Positions 32,673 to 42,325 of a stretch of DNA of 64,000 bases are shown here, in pieces. This stretch comes from Pseudomicrostroma phylloplanum (Eukaryota > Basidiomycota > Exobasidiomycetes > Microstromatales), in assembly GCA_039545275.1 (NCBI GenBank), contig BCHS01000001.1:69579-133578 (forward strand), in the 5' to 3' direction. The notes under the pieces are model-generated. The model saw nothing but the letters and a program-made list of their open reading frames with translations. It did no database searches and was not told where the DNA came from. Each line of letters opens with the position of its first letter. Within the stretch, counting starts at the first letter, position 1. Made by a program: the position numbers and the translations under genes.

Positions 32673-34545
32673 ATGAGTGGTGAGTTTCTACCGCATAGAG
32701 GTGAGCTAATCCCATGTGCGACAAGAACGCTTACACGATGATGCCCCCGCAGCTCCACCGCCTTCACCGGCATTCCACTCGGCCGTCCTCTCTGGGGCCA
32801 TTGCAGCTGCCGCCATCGGTGGCATTCTCGTCGGGCTCATCGCCGGACTTGTCCTCCGCCCTCTGCTCAATCACCGACGTCTCAATCCCAAAGGTGAAGA
32901 CGTGGGCGCGGAAAAGCAGCGACAATTCCAGCCTACCGATTTCTACCGGATCCCAGCGTACATTCCTCCCTCCGTCAAGCGGCCGAGGCTGAGGGATTCG
33001 CGGCCGGTGTATCAGATCCGGCCAGAAGCGACCATCCGCCCTCCTCCACGCACACTACAACTCGGGCGACACGTGAGCTTCGTCGCTGACTCGCCTCTCA
33101 TTCAGGGTGAAAGCAAGCGAGTCAGCTTTTTGCAGAATCGCCCAGCAGGCGCACCAGTCGATAGGACTGCCGAGCGGATCGCCGCGCCCACCTTCTCACA
33201 ACGGACCTCGATGTGCAGGTCGACGATCGAGTACATCTCCTCGCCAGCCTCGTCTACCGACGCCGAGACGTCCACCCAGGGCGCCCAGCGCGGTCGCAGT
33301 GCAAGCATAGCCAGCGCATCTAGACGCCTGTCATCTGCTCTTCGAGTGCCCAGCGAGAAGGCCCTCCCACACCCTTGGAATGCCACTCGCAGCGCCGCAC
33401 TCCGTACCGCTAGACCGGGCACAGCAGAGAGTGCAGACTCTTCACGCTTTCTCCCGCAGCCCTTGGGTATGGTACACCCGCTCGAAGACTCGACGGTGGA
33501 TGAGATGTCTATGCGTATGATCAGCGGGCGGGCCAGCTGGGATAGCGATATCGCCAGAGACTCTGCGTTCGATATATCCCCGGAGGCGGATAGCCTGAGA
33601 GTGGCGACAACACTACCCTCTGCCCTCGCGACAGAAGGAGAGCATCCCCTCACACTGCTAGCAATGTCGCCCGCCCGACCCGAGCATCAGCCCTACCACT
33701 CGGCTGTGGGCCGAAGTAGCGGCTTATGGTCGCCGGAGTCAACGCCCCTCGCCTGGGAGTACGACGGAGGTGCGTCCTCCGCCTCATCAAGACACTCCCC
33801 AAGCGCTCCCCTCCTGCTTTTCCTCCCACCTGCCTCTTCCGCGTCCTCCACCTACTCGGAAGCCTCGGCCAAGAGAGGCTTTACTTTTGTTCGTTCCGCG
33901 GACGAGATGTGGGACGAAGAGGAGGAGATGACTGCCTCGGGCTCGGCGGTGGCCTCATCGGATATCCACGCGCTCGTGACGCTCGACGAGTCGGAGGAAG
34001 ACGAGGGCGAAGCGGACCTCGTTCGCATGTCCGTGGACGGTATGCTCGACGAGATGCTTATGGCCGCTCCTGTAGGAGCGCCCGAATGGAGACCAGTCAA
34101 GTCCACCGTCGCCACTACCGCCCTATCCGCCGCTCATGCACGGGCTGCCTCGACTGCCAGCACAGCGACGACGATTCGGTTGAAGTGGCAGGCATCGCAG
34201 GACACTCTCAATGCTGTGCCTCTAGGTGCACTTACAGATGTGGTGGTTACTAGAGCCAGATTGTTGGACGAGTACAGGTCGCTAGACCCACCAGACTCGC
34301 CGCGGGATGCAGGAGTTGACTCGGAGAATGACGAGCCCGAAGTTGCAGCTACAGGTATCATGCCCGCCTTAACCCCTGTCCTGGCCCCACTGATATTGCA
34401 AAGACCCTCAGTGCCTCCTCAGACTCGTCGTCCGAGGACCTCGCCCGTAGGTCGAGCACGAGAAGCGCACCATGTCCTGGCCCCTCCTGTGCTTGGGCCC
34501 GGCTTTACGCACGAATCTCTAGGGCTCGGCATGCGAGCGCGTTGA
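32673..34545 (+). CDS. Single-pass membrane protein with long disordered tail, unknown function
   Basis: The first exon is only 7 nt (32673-32679, ATGAGTG), followed by a 46-nt intron (donor GTGAGT, branch-like CTAAT, acceptor ACAAG) and exon 32726-34545; 608 aa. This is the only way found to give the long frame an ATG, and it yields MSERLHDDAP. One transmembrane helix at about 22-47 (AVLSGAIAAAAIGGILVGLIAGLV) lies right after the N-terminus, with no signal peptide. The protein is probably N-out with its 560-residue tail in the cytosol, judged by the flanking RPLLNHRR. The tail is Ser/Pro/Ala-rich with acidic patches and no recognised domain. Many fungi have such proteins near the plasma membrane; I recognise no family. 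Convergent with the CUE gene (177 bp). Confidence 0.6.
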
Positions 34546-34722
34546 TCTTTCCTCTCGTGATCTCCTCTCCTTGTATATACTTCACACTGTACACTGTCAC
34601 ACCTACACACTGACAGACTATAATCCAATCAATCTAATCCTAACGACCGATATGCAACTGTTCATTTCATGCGATTCGCCAAGCGCGTCAGCTCTCCGTG
34701 CCGCAGAGCAAACATCTTGTCC

Positions 34723-36591
34723 TTAATCATCATCATCAAAGGGACTCTTCTGGTACTCGAGGTTATCGTCATCGTCGTCATCATCATCGTCATCCTCGTC
34801 ATCGTCGTCACTTGTGCCCCTGCTACCGCCAAGCGCATTCCCAGTGGCCGTGGGAGTTGCTTGGCTCGCAGCAGAGGTAGCGACCGGAGTAGCAGCGACA
34901 GCCGCACCTGCAGCTGCGCCCACAACTGCCGCTTTCCCCTTCTCCTCCCTATTCGCCGTCGTCGCCGTCGTCTGCTTCATAGCCGGCTCTTGGTAATACA
35001 GATCGTCCTCATCTTCCTCCTCGCCGCTCCTTCCGCGCATCCCGCCTTGCTCCAGGACAGAAGCGACAGTCGGGGGCGGATCGCTCCTCGAGGGACTCTG
35101 CGTGCGGGCACCAGCGCCGGAGGCTGCAAGTGTCTCGAGGCGGGACTTGCCCGCGGGGACGGCACCTCTTTTCTGCTGTTGGTCCGCGTGTGGCTGCTGG
35201 AGAGGGGGCGTATTGTACGAGTACTGCGAAGGCCCCTTGCCCGCATCTGCTCCACCGCCTCCAAAGAGCCGGATGGGTGTATGCTGTTGCTGACCATCAG
35301 GATTCTGTGCATACCGAGTGTGAGCCCAATTGGCATTCTGTCCTGTCGGTGGCTGCTTCTGCTGCTGGTGTGACTGGAGGGGAGGTCCAGCAGCTCCTCC
35401 GCCTCTTCTGACCCGGGGCTGGTACTTCAGCTGCGAGGCATCGTAGCTAGCGCTCGGCGTGGGAGAGTCCAGGTACCCTGAGCCCGAGCCCAGCCCTGCA
35501 TTCGCACCTGCGTTATATCCTCGAAAGAGAGACGGCGATTCGTTTCCGTGTGCGTTGCCTGCTGCGCCAGCCTCTGTCCGGCGCGAAGAGGCCAGAGGTC
35601 CCTTACCGTCGAAGAGTGGCTGGACTTCCTGCTTGAGTTCGTTCCAAGAGGTGTTGAGCTCCTTGAAGAAGGAGCTGGCGCCACCACCTCCCCTCGCTCC
35701 ACCAGCCGTACCGCCCCCTGCTCCTCCTCCTTCTCTTGCTCTACCACCGCCACCACCACCGAAGAGAGCCTGCAGTCCAGCGCCCGTCCCGCCCGTTCGT
35801 CCACCAGGCTGGCTCTGCTGCCTCGCTGCGTACCGTCTGGACTCTTCCGCCGCCTGCGAGCGAGCATAGGCTTCGTCCTCCTCCATTGCGAGGGAGCGCG
35901 CGAGGGCTTCGTCTTCGGACATGCTAGAGGAGATGGGGTGGGAGCCCTGCCTGGAGGAGGGAGTGCGGTGTGGTGCGGGAGAGGCGGTTGGGTCTGACAT
36001 GGAGAGGAGGATATTCACGGCTGATAATGGCAAAAGAGGGATCGGAAATCGGGTGAGCTTCTTGCCTCTTCCTCTTCTCTCTCTCCTCCCTGCTCCCAGC
36101 CAGCCGCATTCAAAGCGTCCCCTCAGGCAGCTCCGATACTCACCACTCTCCTCATCCCCACCCTCAGCAGCAAGCACAGCGCCAATCGTCTCCTCGTCCA
36201 TCTCGGGGAACATCCCCTTGATCGCCTTGACTTTTCCCCTCAGCTGCGGGTCCATATGTGATGTAGGCGTGGATGGAGCAGAAGTTGGAGGTTGCGACTG
36301 GGGTTGAGGTTGGGAGGAGCGTCGAGTAGGCGTAGACGTATGCGTAGGTGCTGCTGCTGCTGCTGCTGCTGTCGCTGCGCCAGGAGCCGCATCTCCCACT
36401 GGGGAGAGAGAGCGAGGCGAAGAAGGGGAGAGCGTCTTTGGAGATCCCTCATCATCGGCATCGGGAAGCTTGTATGCCCCTCCTTCTCCTGCTTGCTCAC
36501 CGCTGGCCTCGTCTAAAGCATCACCAAGGGCGCTGAGATCGACACTTTGCGCTGGTGCTACGCCCGAGGCGCGTTTTCCTTGGGCCGACAT
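34723..36591 (-). CDS. CUE-domain ubiquitin-binding protein (Cue5-like)
   Basis: Exons 36591-36144 and 36020-34723, phase 1 intron of 123 nt; 581 aa. The start is the ATG at 36591, since the 80 codons upstream read like leader. A CUE domain at about 117-160 is split by the intron: KVKAIKGMFPEMDEETIGAVL with MFP at 127-129, then AVNILLSMSDP, the usual di-Leu/MSDP end. CUE domains bind mono-ubiquitin or ubiquitin chains. A UIM-like EDEALARSLAMEEDEA lies downstream. The rest is Gly/Gln/Pro-rich, contains FFKELNTSWNELKQEVQ, and ends in a long Asp tract. Cue5/Tollip-type adaptors bind ubiquitin and Atg8 for autophagy of aggregates. The layout is compatible with that, but no Atg8-binding motif is certain. 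A poly-Ala run (CTG/GCA repeat, 36348-36373) lies before the CUE. Confidence 0.75.
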   Translation of the reverse strand: MSAQGKRASGVAPAQSVDLSALGDALDEASGEQAGEGGAYKLPDADDEGSPKTLSPSSPRSLSPVGDAAPGAATAAAAAAAPTHTSTPTRRSSQPQPQSQPPTSAPSTPTSHMDPQLRGKVKAIKGMFPEMDEETIGAVLAAEGGDEESGEYRSCLRGRFECGWLGAGRRERRGRGKKLTRFPIPLLPLSAVNILLSMSDPTASPAPHRTPSSRQGSHPISSSMSEDEALARSLAMEEDEAYARSQAAEESRRYAARQQSQPGGRTGGTGAGLQALFGGGGGGRAREGGGAGGGTAGGARGGGGASSFFKELNTSWNELKQEVQPLFDGKGPLASSRRTEAGAAGNAHGNESPSLFRGYNAGANAGLGSGSGYLDSPTPSASYDASQLKYQPRVRRGGGAAGPPLQSHQQQKQPPTGQNANWAHTRYAQNPDGQQQHTPIRLFGGGGADAGKGPSQYSYNTPPLQQPHADQQQKRGAVPAGKSRLETLAASGAGARTQSPSRSDPPPTVASVLEQGGMRGRSGEEEDEDDLYYQEPAMKQTTATTANREEKGKAAVVGAAAGAAVAATPVATSAASQATPTATGNALGGSRGTSDDDDEDDDDDDDDDDNLEYQKSPFDDDD

Positions 36592-37029
36592 GCTGTGTTC
36601 GGTACGTGATGCAACAAGCGGGCGAGAAGGATTGATACGAGGCTTGATGGATGGAAGATGTAGACTAGCGCCTTGTAGGCTAAGACAAGTGGTGACGAGA
36701 GTGAACAAACAAAACCAACACCTCCCCTCGCCTGGCCTTGGCGCTCCTGTTTGTCGTGTCTTGTCTTGCTTTGGTCTCGCAGCTCCACACACGACTCCAC
36801 ACGCGCATCGGAGGCGGGCGGTGCACCTCATTCACGAATCACTCACTCTACGGCGGACCAGCTTGCACTCGCCAACAACACGCAAAAGTATAGCTTTAGA
36901 TGATGATTGGATGAATGGTACGTACACCACGACAAGTGGCAGACGTACGCGCATCTACGCGGGACTCATGTCCCGTACCGCCTGGGATTTGGCATATCTA
37001 GGTGACCACCCAACTCGGCCTACTCCTAC
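36592..37029. promoter_or_regulatory. Intergenic between PFK2/FBPase2 and the CUE-domain gene
   Basis: 438 bp between two minus-strand genes, holding the 3' UTR of the PFK2/FBPase2 gene and the promoter and leader of the CUE gene. No gene or repeat of note. Confidence 0.45.
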
Positions 37030-38816
37030 TCAACCTCTCCTGACCTGACTAGGCGGCAAAGAGGTCATGGCATCCTCCAGCGACTGTCCCTCGGCCCCCT
37101 TTGCGCCCTCTGTGCCACCAGCAGTCGCATCTGCCTCGACCACAAAGCTCTGCTTGGGCGGCTTGGGCCTGTGCGTATCCACCGCCTCGATGGGCAGCTG
37201 GAACCTCTTCTCATCACACCCGTACGCCTTTGGTGTCAGCTGAATCACCGTGTGCAGCGGAATCTTGATGTAGGGCAGGTCTTCCTGGGCCAGTCCGTGG
37301 AAGTAGGCATAGAGGCATCGCAAGATGGCCTGGTGACCGATGATGAGGATATTCTCCTGGCGCTCTAGCTCCATGATCACCGGCTCCAGACGCACGACGA
37401 CGTCTCGGTAGGACTCTCCACCTCGGTATCGGTAATTGAACTTGTCCTCGTCTCGACTGGCATAGTCTTCAGGGTAGTACTTTTCAATCTCCTCGTAGGT
37501 CATTGCATCGCACACACCAGCGTCTAGCTCGTCTAGCGACTTCCAGGCCAGCTTAGGGTAGGGCAGTCCGGCAGCCGTCTGAGCCGTCCTCTTGAGTGTC
37601 GATGTCCACACCGTCAATGGAGCGTCGCCCACCGCATCTTGGACCAGCTTAGGCAGCGCTTCTGCGTACTTCTCGCCTTGAGGAGACAGGTAGGAGTCTC
37701 CTCCAATCTTTCCCTCGACATTATATTGCGACTCGCCATGCCGGGAAAAGAAGATGTTCCGAGGGGTGATATGGAGGTTCATCAGATAGAAGGCAATGCG
37801 AGACTCCAGGTAGCCGTGGATCTGGTTGACCGTGACCGATCGGCCGACATCGATGACCTTGCAGTAAGAGAGGTGATTCTCTTCTCCATTTGCATCGACT
37901 GACTCGTACGAAGCTTCGTAGTGCGCAATGCGTTTGAGGAAGTCCGCCTTGGCATCTTCGGGTGACATGCCGTCATAGTCTGGATCTCCAGATGAGACCT
38001 TGACAGCGATGTTGGCAGCGATGACTGCCGGGTCCGTACACTGAAGAAGGGGAAAGATCGATCAGGGACCGAACGCTCATGTACCATCTCCATGGTAGTA
38101 CTCACGACGCTTTCCAAGAAGAGCAGCTTCATTCCCGGCTCCCGGTCTATCCTCTTCTGCAGTGCCTCCCTCCTAGATCGGCTACTATTCGTGGCATCGT
38201 GAATGCCCACATTACCCCCCTTTTTGAGCCACGAGATAAGCTGCTCAAGACATTCTTCCGCCATCTGGGTTCGTAGCTTGTAGGCGGCTGGATTGTCTGG
38301 ATCGAAAAAGGCTGCCGACTGATCTTCCTTTTCACCCGACTTTGCCAACTTGGCTCTTGCTAGCGCCCGGCGAAGCTGTCCTACGTTGAACACCTTGACG
38401 GAGTACTCGAGCCACTGGAGGGATGGGGGAGAGTCATTCAGATGGTGAGAGTCAGAACCTCTCCTGATACGAATGCCCCGATCGATGGCACTCACCCTCA
38501 GATATCTCATCAGCTTATTACTCAGATAGCTCTTGCCCCGTGCTGGCAGTCCCACCATTGCGACTACGATCTTGGCCTCGGAATAGTCCGGCTTGGCTCC
38601 TATAGTACCCGTGGCACCCAAGCCAGTGTCATCATCGGTAGAAGCCGAAAGGTTTTGGATGACGGCAGAGTTGGTCATGGAAAGGGATTGCAAGTGGGCG
38701 GCAAGCGGGTTCGACGAGTGAGAGGAGATGGAGGAAGATCGGGATAGAGAGGGAGTGGGGAGTGTGGGGGAAGAGGGTCCCGATGATGACCGAGATGGGT
38801 GTGAGGAGGATGCCAT
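37030..38816 (-). CDS. 6-phosphofructo-2-kinase / fructose-2,6-bisphosphatase
   Basis: Exons 38816-38496, 38414-38106 and 38040-37030, all phase 0; 546 aa. It makes and breaks fructose 2,6-bisphosphate, the allosteric switch between glycolysis and gluconeogenesis. The kinase domain has the Walker A GLPARGKS at 89-96, with FNVGQLRR and GIHDATNSSRSRR. The phosphatase domain has the RHGES motif with the phospho-acceptor His at about 311 and the second His at about 446 (IIGHQAILRC), plus a DELDAGVCDAMTYEE catalytic loop. Both histidines are present, so it is predicted bifunctional, unlike yeast Pfk26, which lacks the phosphatase His. The first 80 residues are Ser-rich and likely phosphorylated. 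The last 30 are a short disordered tail. Confidence 0.94.
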
Positions 38817-38863
38817 GGTGTGCGATGGAAGGGGGGTAATACGAGCAGAGGATCAAAGATTGA

Positions 38864-39962
38864 TCAGCAACAGTTCCACTCCACACACAAGTCAGTGAAG
38901 GGCAAGGGTAGCGAGGGAAGATGACCGATGCCCTGGAAGGAATCGCTCTCCGGTTCCCTCCCCCGCATCGCCCGGCGTTTCCGGTCAATGCCGGGCAGGC
39001 GCGTCCAAGACAAATGTGGGGAGGACACGCCCAGCGGACGCCCGATTGGCAATGGTAGGCTTTGGCTCCAGCCCAAAGGCCCAAGGAAAATTTCTGGAGA
39101 AATCGCTTCCTCCCCTTCTTCGTCGACTGAGATGATTCTCGCCACATCTGTGCATGTACTCACCAGCACCTCCCAGGCTCTGAGCCGGAATGGAAGCAGT
39201 AGGCGTGGCGCCTTCCTGCGCCCGCAGGGCATCAGGCGTCAAGCCATCTCCAGGCCAACCGCCGTGTTCACTGGCAGCCTCACTGCCGGCAATCGACTCA
39301 GCTCCCGCTGTTCCTCTGGCCCCTCCGGTAGGGGTAGAGGGTCCGCTGGGGACTCTGCTCCCACGAGCGCTTTCGTTGAGCTGGCTCCAATTCTCGCCAG
39401 CAGCCTTTGCTAGCTCAGAGGAAACCAGCTCGGGGTGATCTCGTAGCAAGGCTTGGAGCCCACTCGATGTAGAGGCTAGAGAAGAAGCGGCCACTGCCTC
39501 TTCGAAGGCAGTCCTCTGACCAGTGGAGAGGGGTGCGACGGGTCTCGTCGTGGCTGCTCCCATCGAGAGGTGCCTCGACCCGGACTTTTGTCCTCCGAGG
39601 ATGGCATGCGGGGAGGGAGGCGAGCTGGCCTGTGACTTGGCTCCAGAAGGTCCTGCACGACGACCAGACGAGGAGCGACGTTGATCCGCGCCGGGTTCAG
39701 AGGCTTTCTTCCCGTGGAGGGATGAGGAGCGGGACACCCTCGAGCCCTCGCCAGTGGAGTGCTGGCGACCAGCAGGCGAGGCCGAGCCTACCACGGTGGC
39801 AACCGAAGAGGTGTTTGCTGTTGGCTGTCCCTCACGAGATGGCAGAGCGGTGAGCGTGGTGAAGAGGTCCCGACGTTGGGCACGAGGGGTGATGGCGGAG
39901 TCAGGGGCAGAGGATGAGGCAGGAGCAGATGATGTGTCTGGGATGTCCTTTGGCTCTGACAT
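38864..39962 (-). CDS. Hypothetical Ser/Pro-rich protein
   Basis: The frame from the ATG at 39962 (MSEPKDIPDTS) reads low-complexity, Ser/Ala/Gly-rich sequence with one better ordered helix block (GLQALLRDHPELVSSELAKAAG). The 3' end is unclear. Unspliced it stops at 38985 (325 aa). With a 37-nt intron (39163-39127, donor GTGAGTAC, acceptor CTCAG) it stops at 38864 (353 aa, frame closed), and the second exon begins VDEEGEEAISPEIF. Such an intron is at the lower size limit here. The 133 codons upstream of 39962 look like translated leader. It sits only 47 bp upstream of the PFK2/FBPase2 start on the same strand. It could instead be an upstream part of that transcript, although no acceptor joining them was found. 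No family recognised. Confidence 0.4.
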
Positions 39963-40764
39963 CGTGTGTGAGTGTGAAGGGACGGCGTTGATATGAGAGG
40001 TAGAGGGAGGAGTGTGACTATGAGTACAGGCTTCTATGCCTCGTTGCGCAGTGAATGATGAGGACGAGGCTGCGTGGAGATGAAAGGAGAGCAGAGGCGG
40101 CTTGGTTCTGCCAAGTCGTGCACGGCCGCTCAGTGATAAGATTTTCGGCGCAACGTGGGTACGGCCGTAGACGAGCCTCGCCGTCTGAGGTCCGGCTCCG
40201 CCTTTGTTCGCGCTACATGCCAGTCCAGCACGATGGAGAATCCACTCCTTGGCAAGCAAAGATAGACAGCAGGTCCACTCAAGGGAATCTGGTCCAGACC
40301 GACGGCAATGAGTTTTCGCAAGCAGGCGTCGGTGAGGAGCCGCACAGAGCCGCAAAAGACCCAATCATCGCACTGTTCTCATCAAGCATCAGCAATGCTC
40401 ACGCTCTTGGCAAGCAGTGCCTTCAGATAATATGGGGCAAGTAGACGAGTACTGGTATTGAGAGTCTGGATGGACGGAGCCAGGGCGCCGAGATAGGCGC
40501 GAGTGTCCGTGACGGCAGCACGGAGCCCAGTGGGACAAATAGAACAACGGAAATTTGTACAAGGCAGAGTGAGGGAACATGTGGGGAAGTGTGGGGCAAA
40601 GTAGGTACGGGAGGGGATCTACAGGAGAATGTCGTGATAGTAGTGAAGGTCCGTCGCAGTCTCCATAGAGTAGCAGAGCTCATAAGAGACAGCCAGTGTG
40701 AAACTCTGATGTCGGAAAGGTGTACCGACGCGTTTTATCTCTGTTCGAGCAATGACGACGAGGC
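39963..40764. other. Intergenic between the secreted protein gene and the Ser-rich protein gene
   Basis: 802 bp between two minus-strand genes. It should contain the 3' UTR of the small secreted protein gene at the right and the promoter of the Ser-rich gene at the left. No coding frame is convincing and nothing else is seen. Confidence 0.45.
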
Positions 40765-41524
40765 TCAGAAGAGCAGGTAGGCGGCAGCAGCAGCCATGCC
40801 ACCTCCGAGGGCAAGTGACCGACCGTCGACGTTCAGCATGTCTGCTCCGCTAGCCCTGACGGAATCGTTGTAGCCTGGAATTTGAGCAGCCGAGAGAATG
40901 GTCCCACTCGAGACGACGGGAGTAGGAATTCTGGTCGTAGCCGGAGGTGTGTAACCACTGATGGTCTGAAGTGTGGCCAGACTGGTTGTTGAGGTGATTT
41001 CTCCACCTCCAAGCTGAGATAGGGAAAGGGAATTAAAGGGTCAGACATCAGGGGGGAGGGTCCCTTGCGGGTCAAAGCATGATCTCTCCCCAAGCAACAC
41101 TCACCTGTCGTTCTTCAATTGCTTCTGGCGTCACTTGAGGGAAAGCGGCTCGTCCAAACACCTTGGAGACGACACTGCAGGATCGAGAGAGGATAGACGT
41201 GTAAGTATGACCGTCGGGAAGAGATATGAGGTGTCCTCTTTCTCCTCAGGTGCAATCGACCTCAAATAGACAATCCAGCGGCCGTTATTTGTTTCCACTC
41301 GATGCTAGACAAGTAGTGCTGAGCTCGCTCTCCCGCCTCTGCAGCTCAGGGTCCATGGCGACAGACCCAATCGCCAGCGTCCTCCTCTGTCTTGGAGAGA
41401 AGCGTGCCACTTTTACCCATGATACTCACGGTGCCCTCTCCTCGATATTCTCTACCTCTGATGCTGCCACGATGCTAGCAGTTGCCAGTGCAACGACGGC
41501 GGTGAAGAAGAATGTGGCTCGCAT
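40765..41524 (-). CDS. Small secreted protein, probably GPI-anchored
   Basis: Exons 41524-41430, 41174-41105 and 41013-40765, introns of 255 and 91 nt; 137 aa. The signal peptide is clear (MRATFFFTAVVALATASIVAAS), followed by EVENIEERAP. Exon 2 ends EAIEERQ just before the Thr/Ser/Pro-rich exon 3 (TSTTSLATLQTISGYTPPATT). The C-terminus (GGGMAAAAAYLLF), short and hydrophobic after a small polar stretch, looks like a GPI-attachment signal. No cysteine is seen in the mature part, unlike many disulfide-rich fungal effectors. A role at the cell wall or surface is inferred. The exact family is unknown. The first intron is long compared with the others in the window. Confidence 0.65.
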
Positions 41525-42181
41525 TGCGTTTGAAAGAAAGAGGAAGCGAAAAGGGGATGCGGTTGCTGGGTGAGCAGGTGTTTGTTGATGTCGAATTCGC
41601 GGTAAGACGTGTCTCGGTGTTGATGCAGGGCTGAGCAACGACGTTCGCGGCAAGGTGTATGTGTGTATGGGTTGTGTAGTTCACACGGGAGAGGTGACAA
41701 GACTGAGGGAGAGGGAGGTGTGCGGATGGCGAGGATGGCGGGTGGTAGAAGGGCGAGGGGTTGGTCCTTGGCGGTGGTGGTGAATGGATGGATCACCAAA
41801 GGGGGAAACAAATGACGGACCTCGAAGCCAGGCGGGCGGGCGAGGGGCGGCAGGCGGGCGGCAGCACTGGCAGGCGCATCGCAGCAAAGGGGGCGCCAGA
41901 GCCGAGCAGCTGGGCAGGCGGGCGGGCGGGCGAGCACACGGCCACAGCCACGGCCAAGGCTCAGGGATGCATGAGCGGGGCGGAATGGACAGGNTTGGNC
42001 NGGGGGGGGGGGGGGACCAGCGATGGAAGATCACGTGACGCTCACTAGAAGGGCAGCCACAGAGCCACCAGGACACGCAGAGACTCAGGCCATTCAAGAA
42101 GAAGTTGTTGCGGGCAGAGCTCACTTTGCACAGTCATCGTATCCTTCCTCCTATCTCACGACAACAGGCACGCATCGTTTG
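41525..42181. promoter_or_regulatory. Divergent promoter region of the secreted protein and OLA1, with assembly ambiguity
   Basis: 657 bp, strongly G-rich on the plus strand (several GGC/GGGC clusters at 41833-41860 and 41911-41931). N bases occur at 41994, 41999 and 42001 and a 14-G run at 42002-42015. The G-rich clusters could form quadruplexes or simply be hard to sequence. No gene seen. Confidence 0.5.
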
Positions 42182-42325
42182 ATGAGCATTGCCTCCTCTG
42201 CATTCGGATTCACCATCAGCATCAGACTTGTATCCCTCTCGCACACACAAAGGCTACAGCCACCGCTCTCCCTCGCCCTCCCTCGTTTCTTTTCCACCTC
42301 CCCCACCCCCCACACAAAGAAGAGG

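Noticed and set aside
36592..36831. An 80-residue N-terminal extension of the CUE-domain protein
   Set aside because: Cys/Arg/Thr-rich with no fold; the ATG at 36591 gives a cleaner start.
39963..40364. A 134-residue upstream extension of the Ser-rich protein
   Set aside because: Its composition changes sharply at 39962 and it resembles translated leader.
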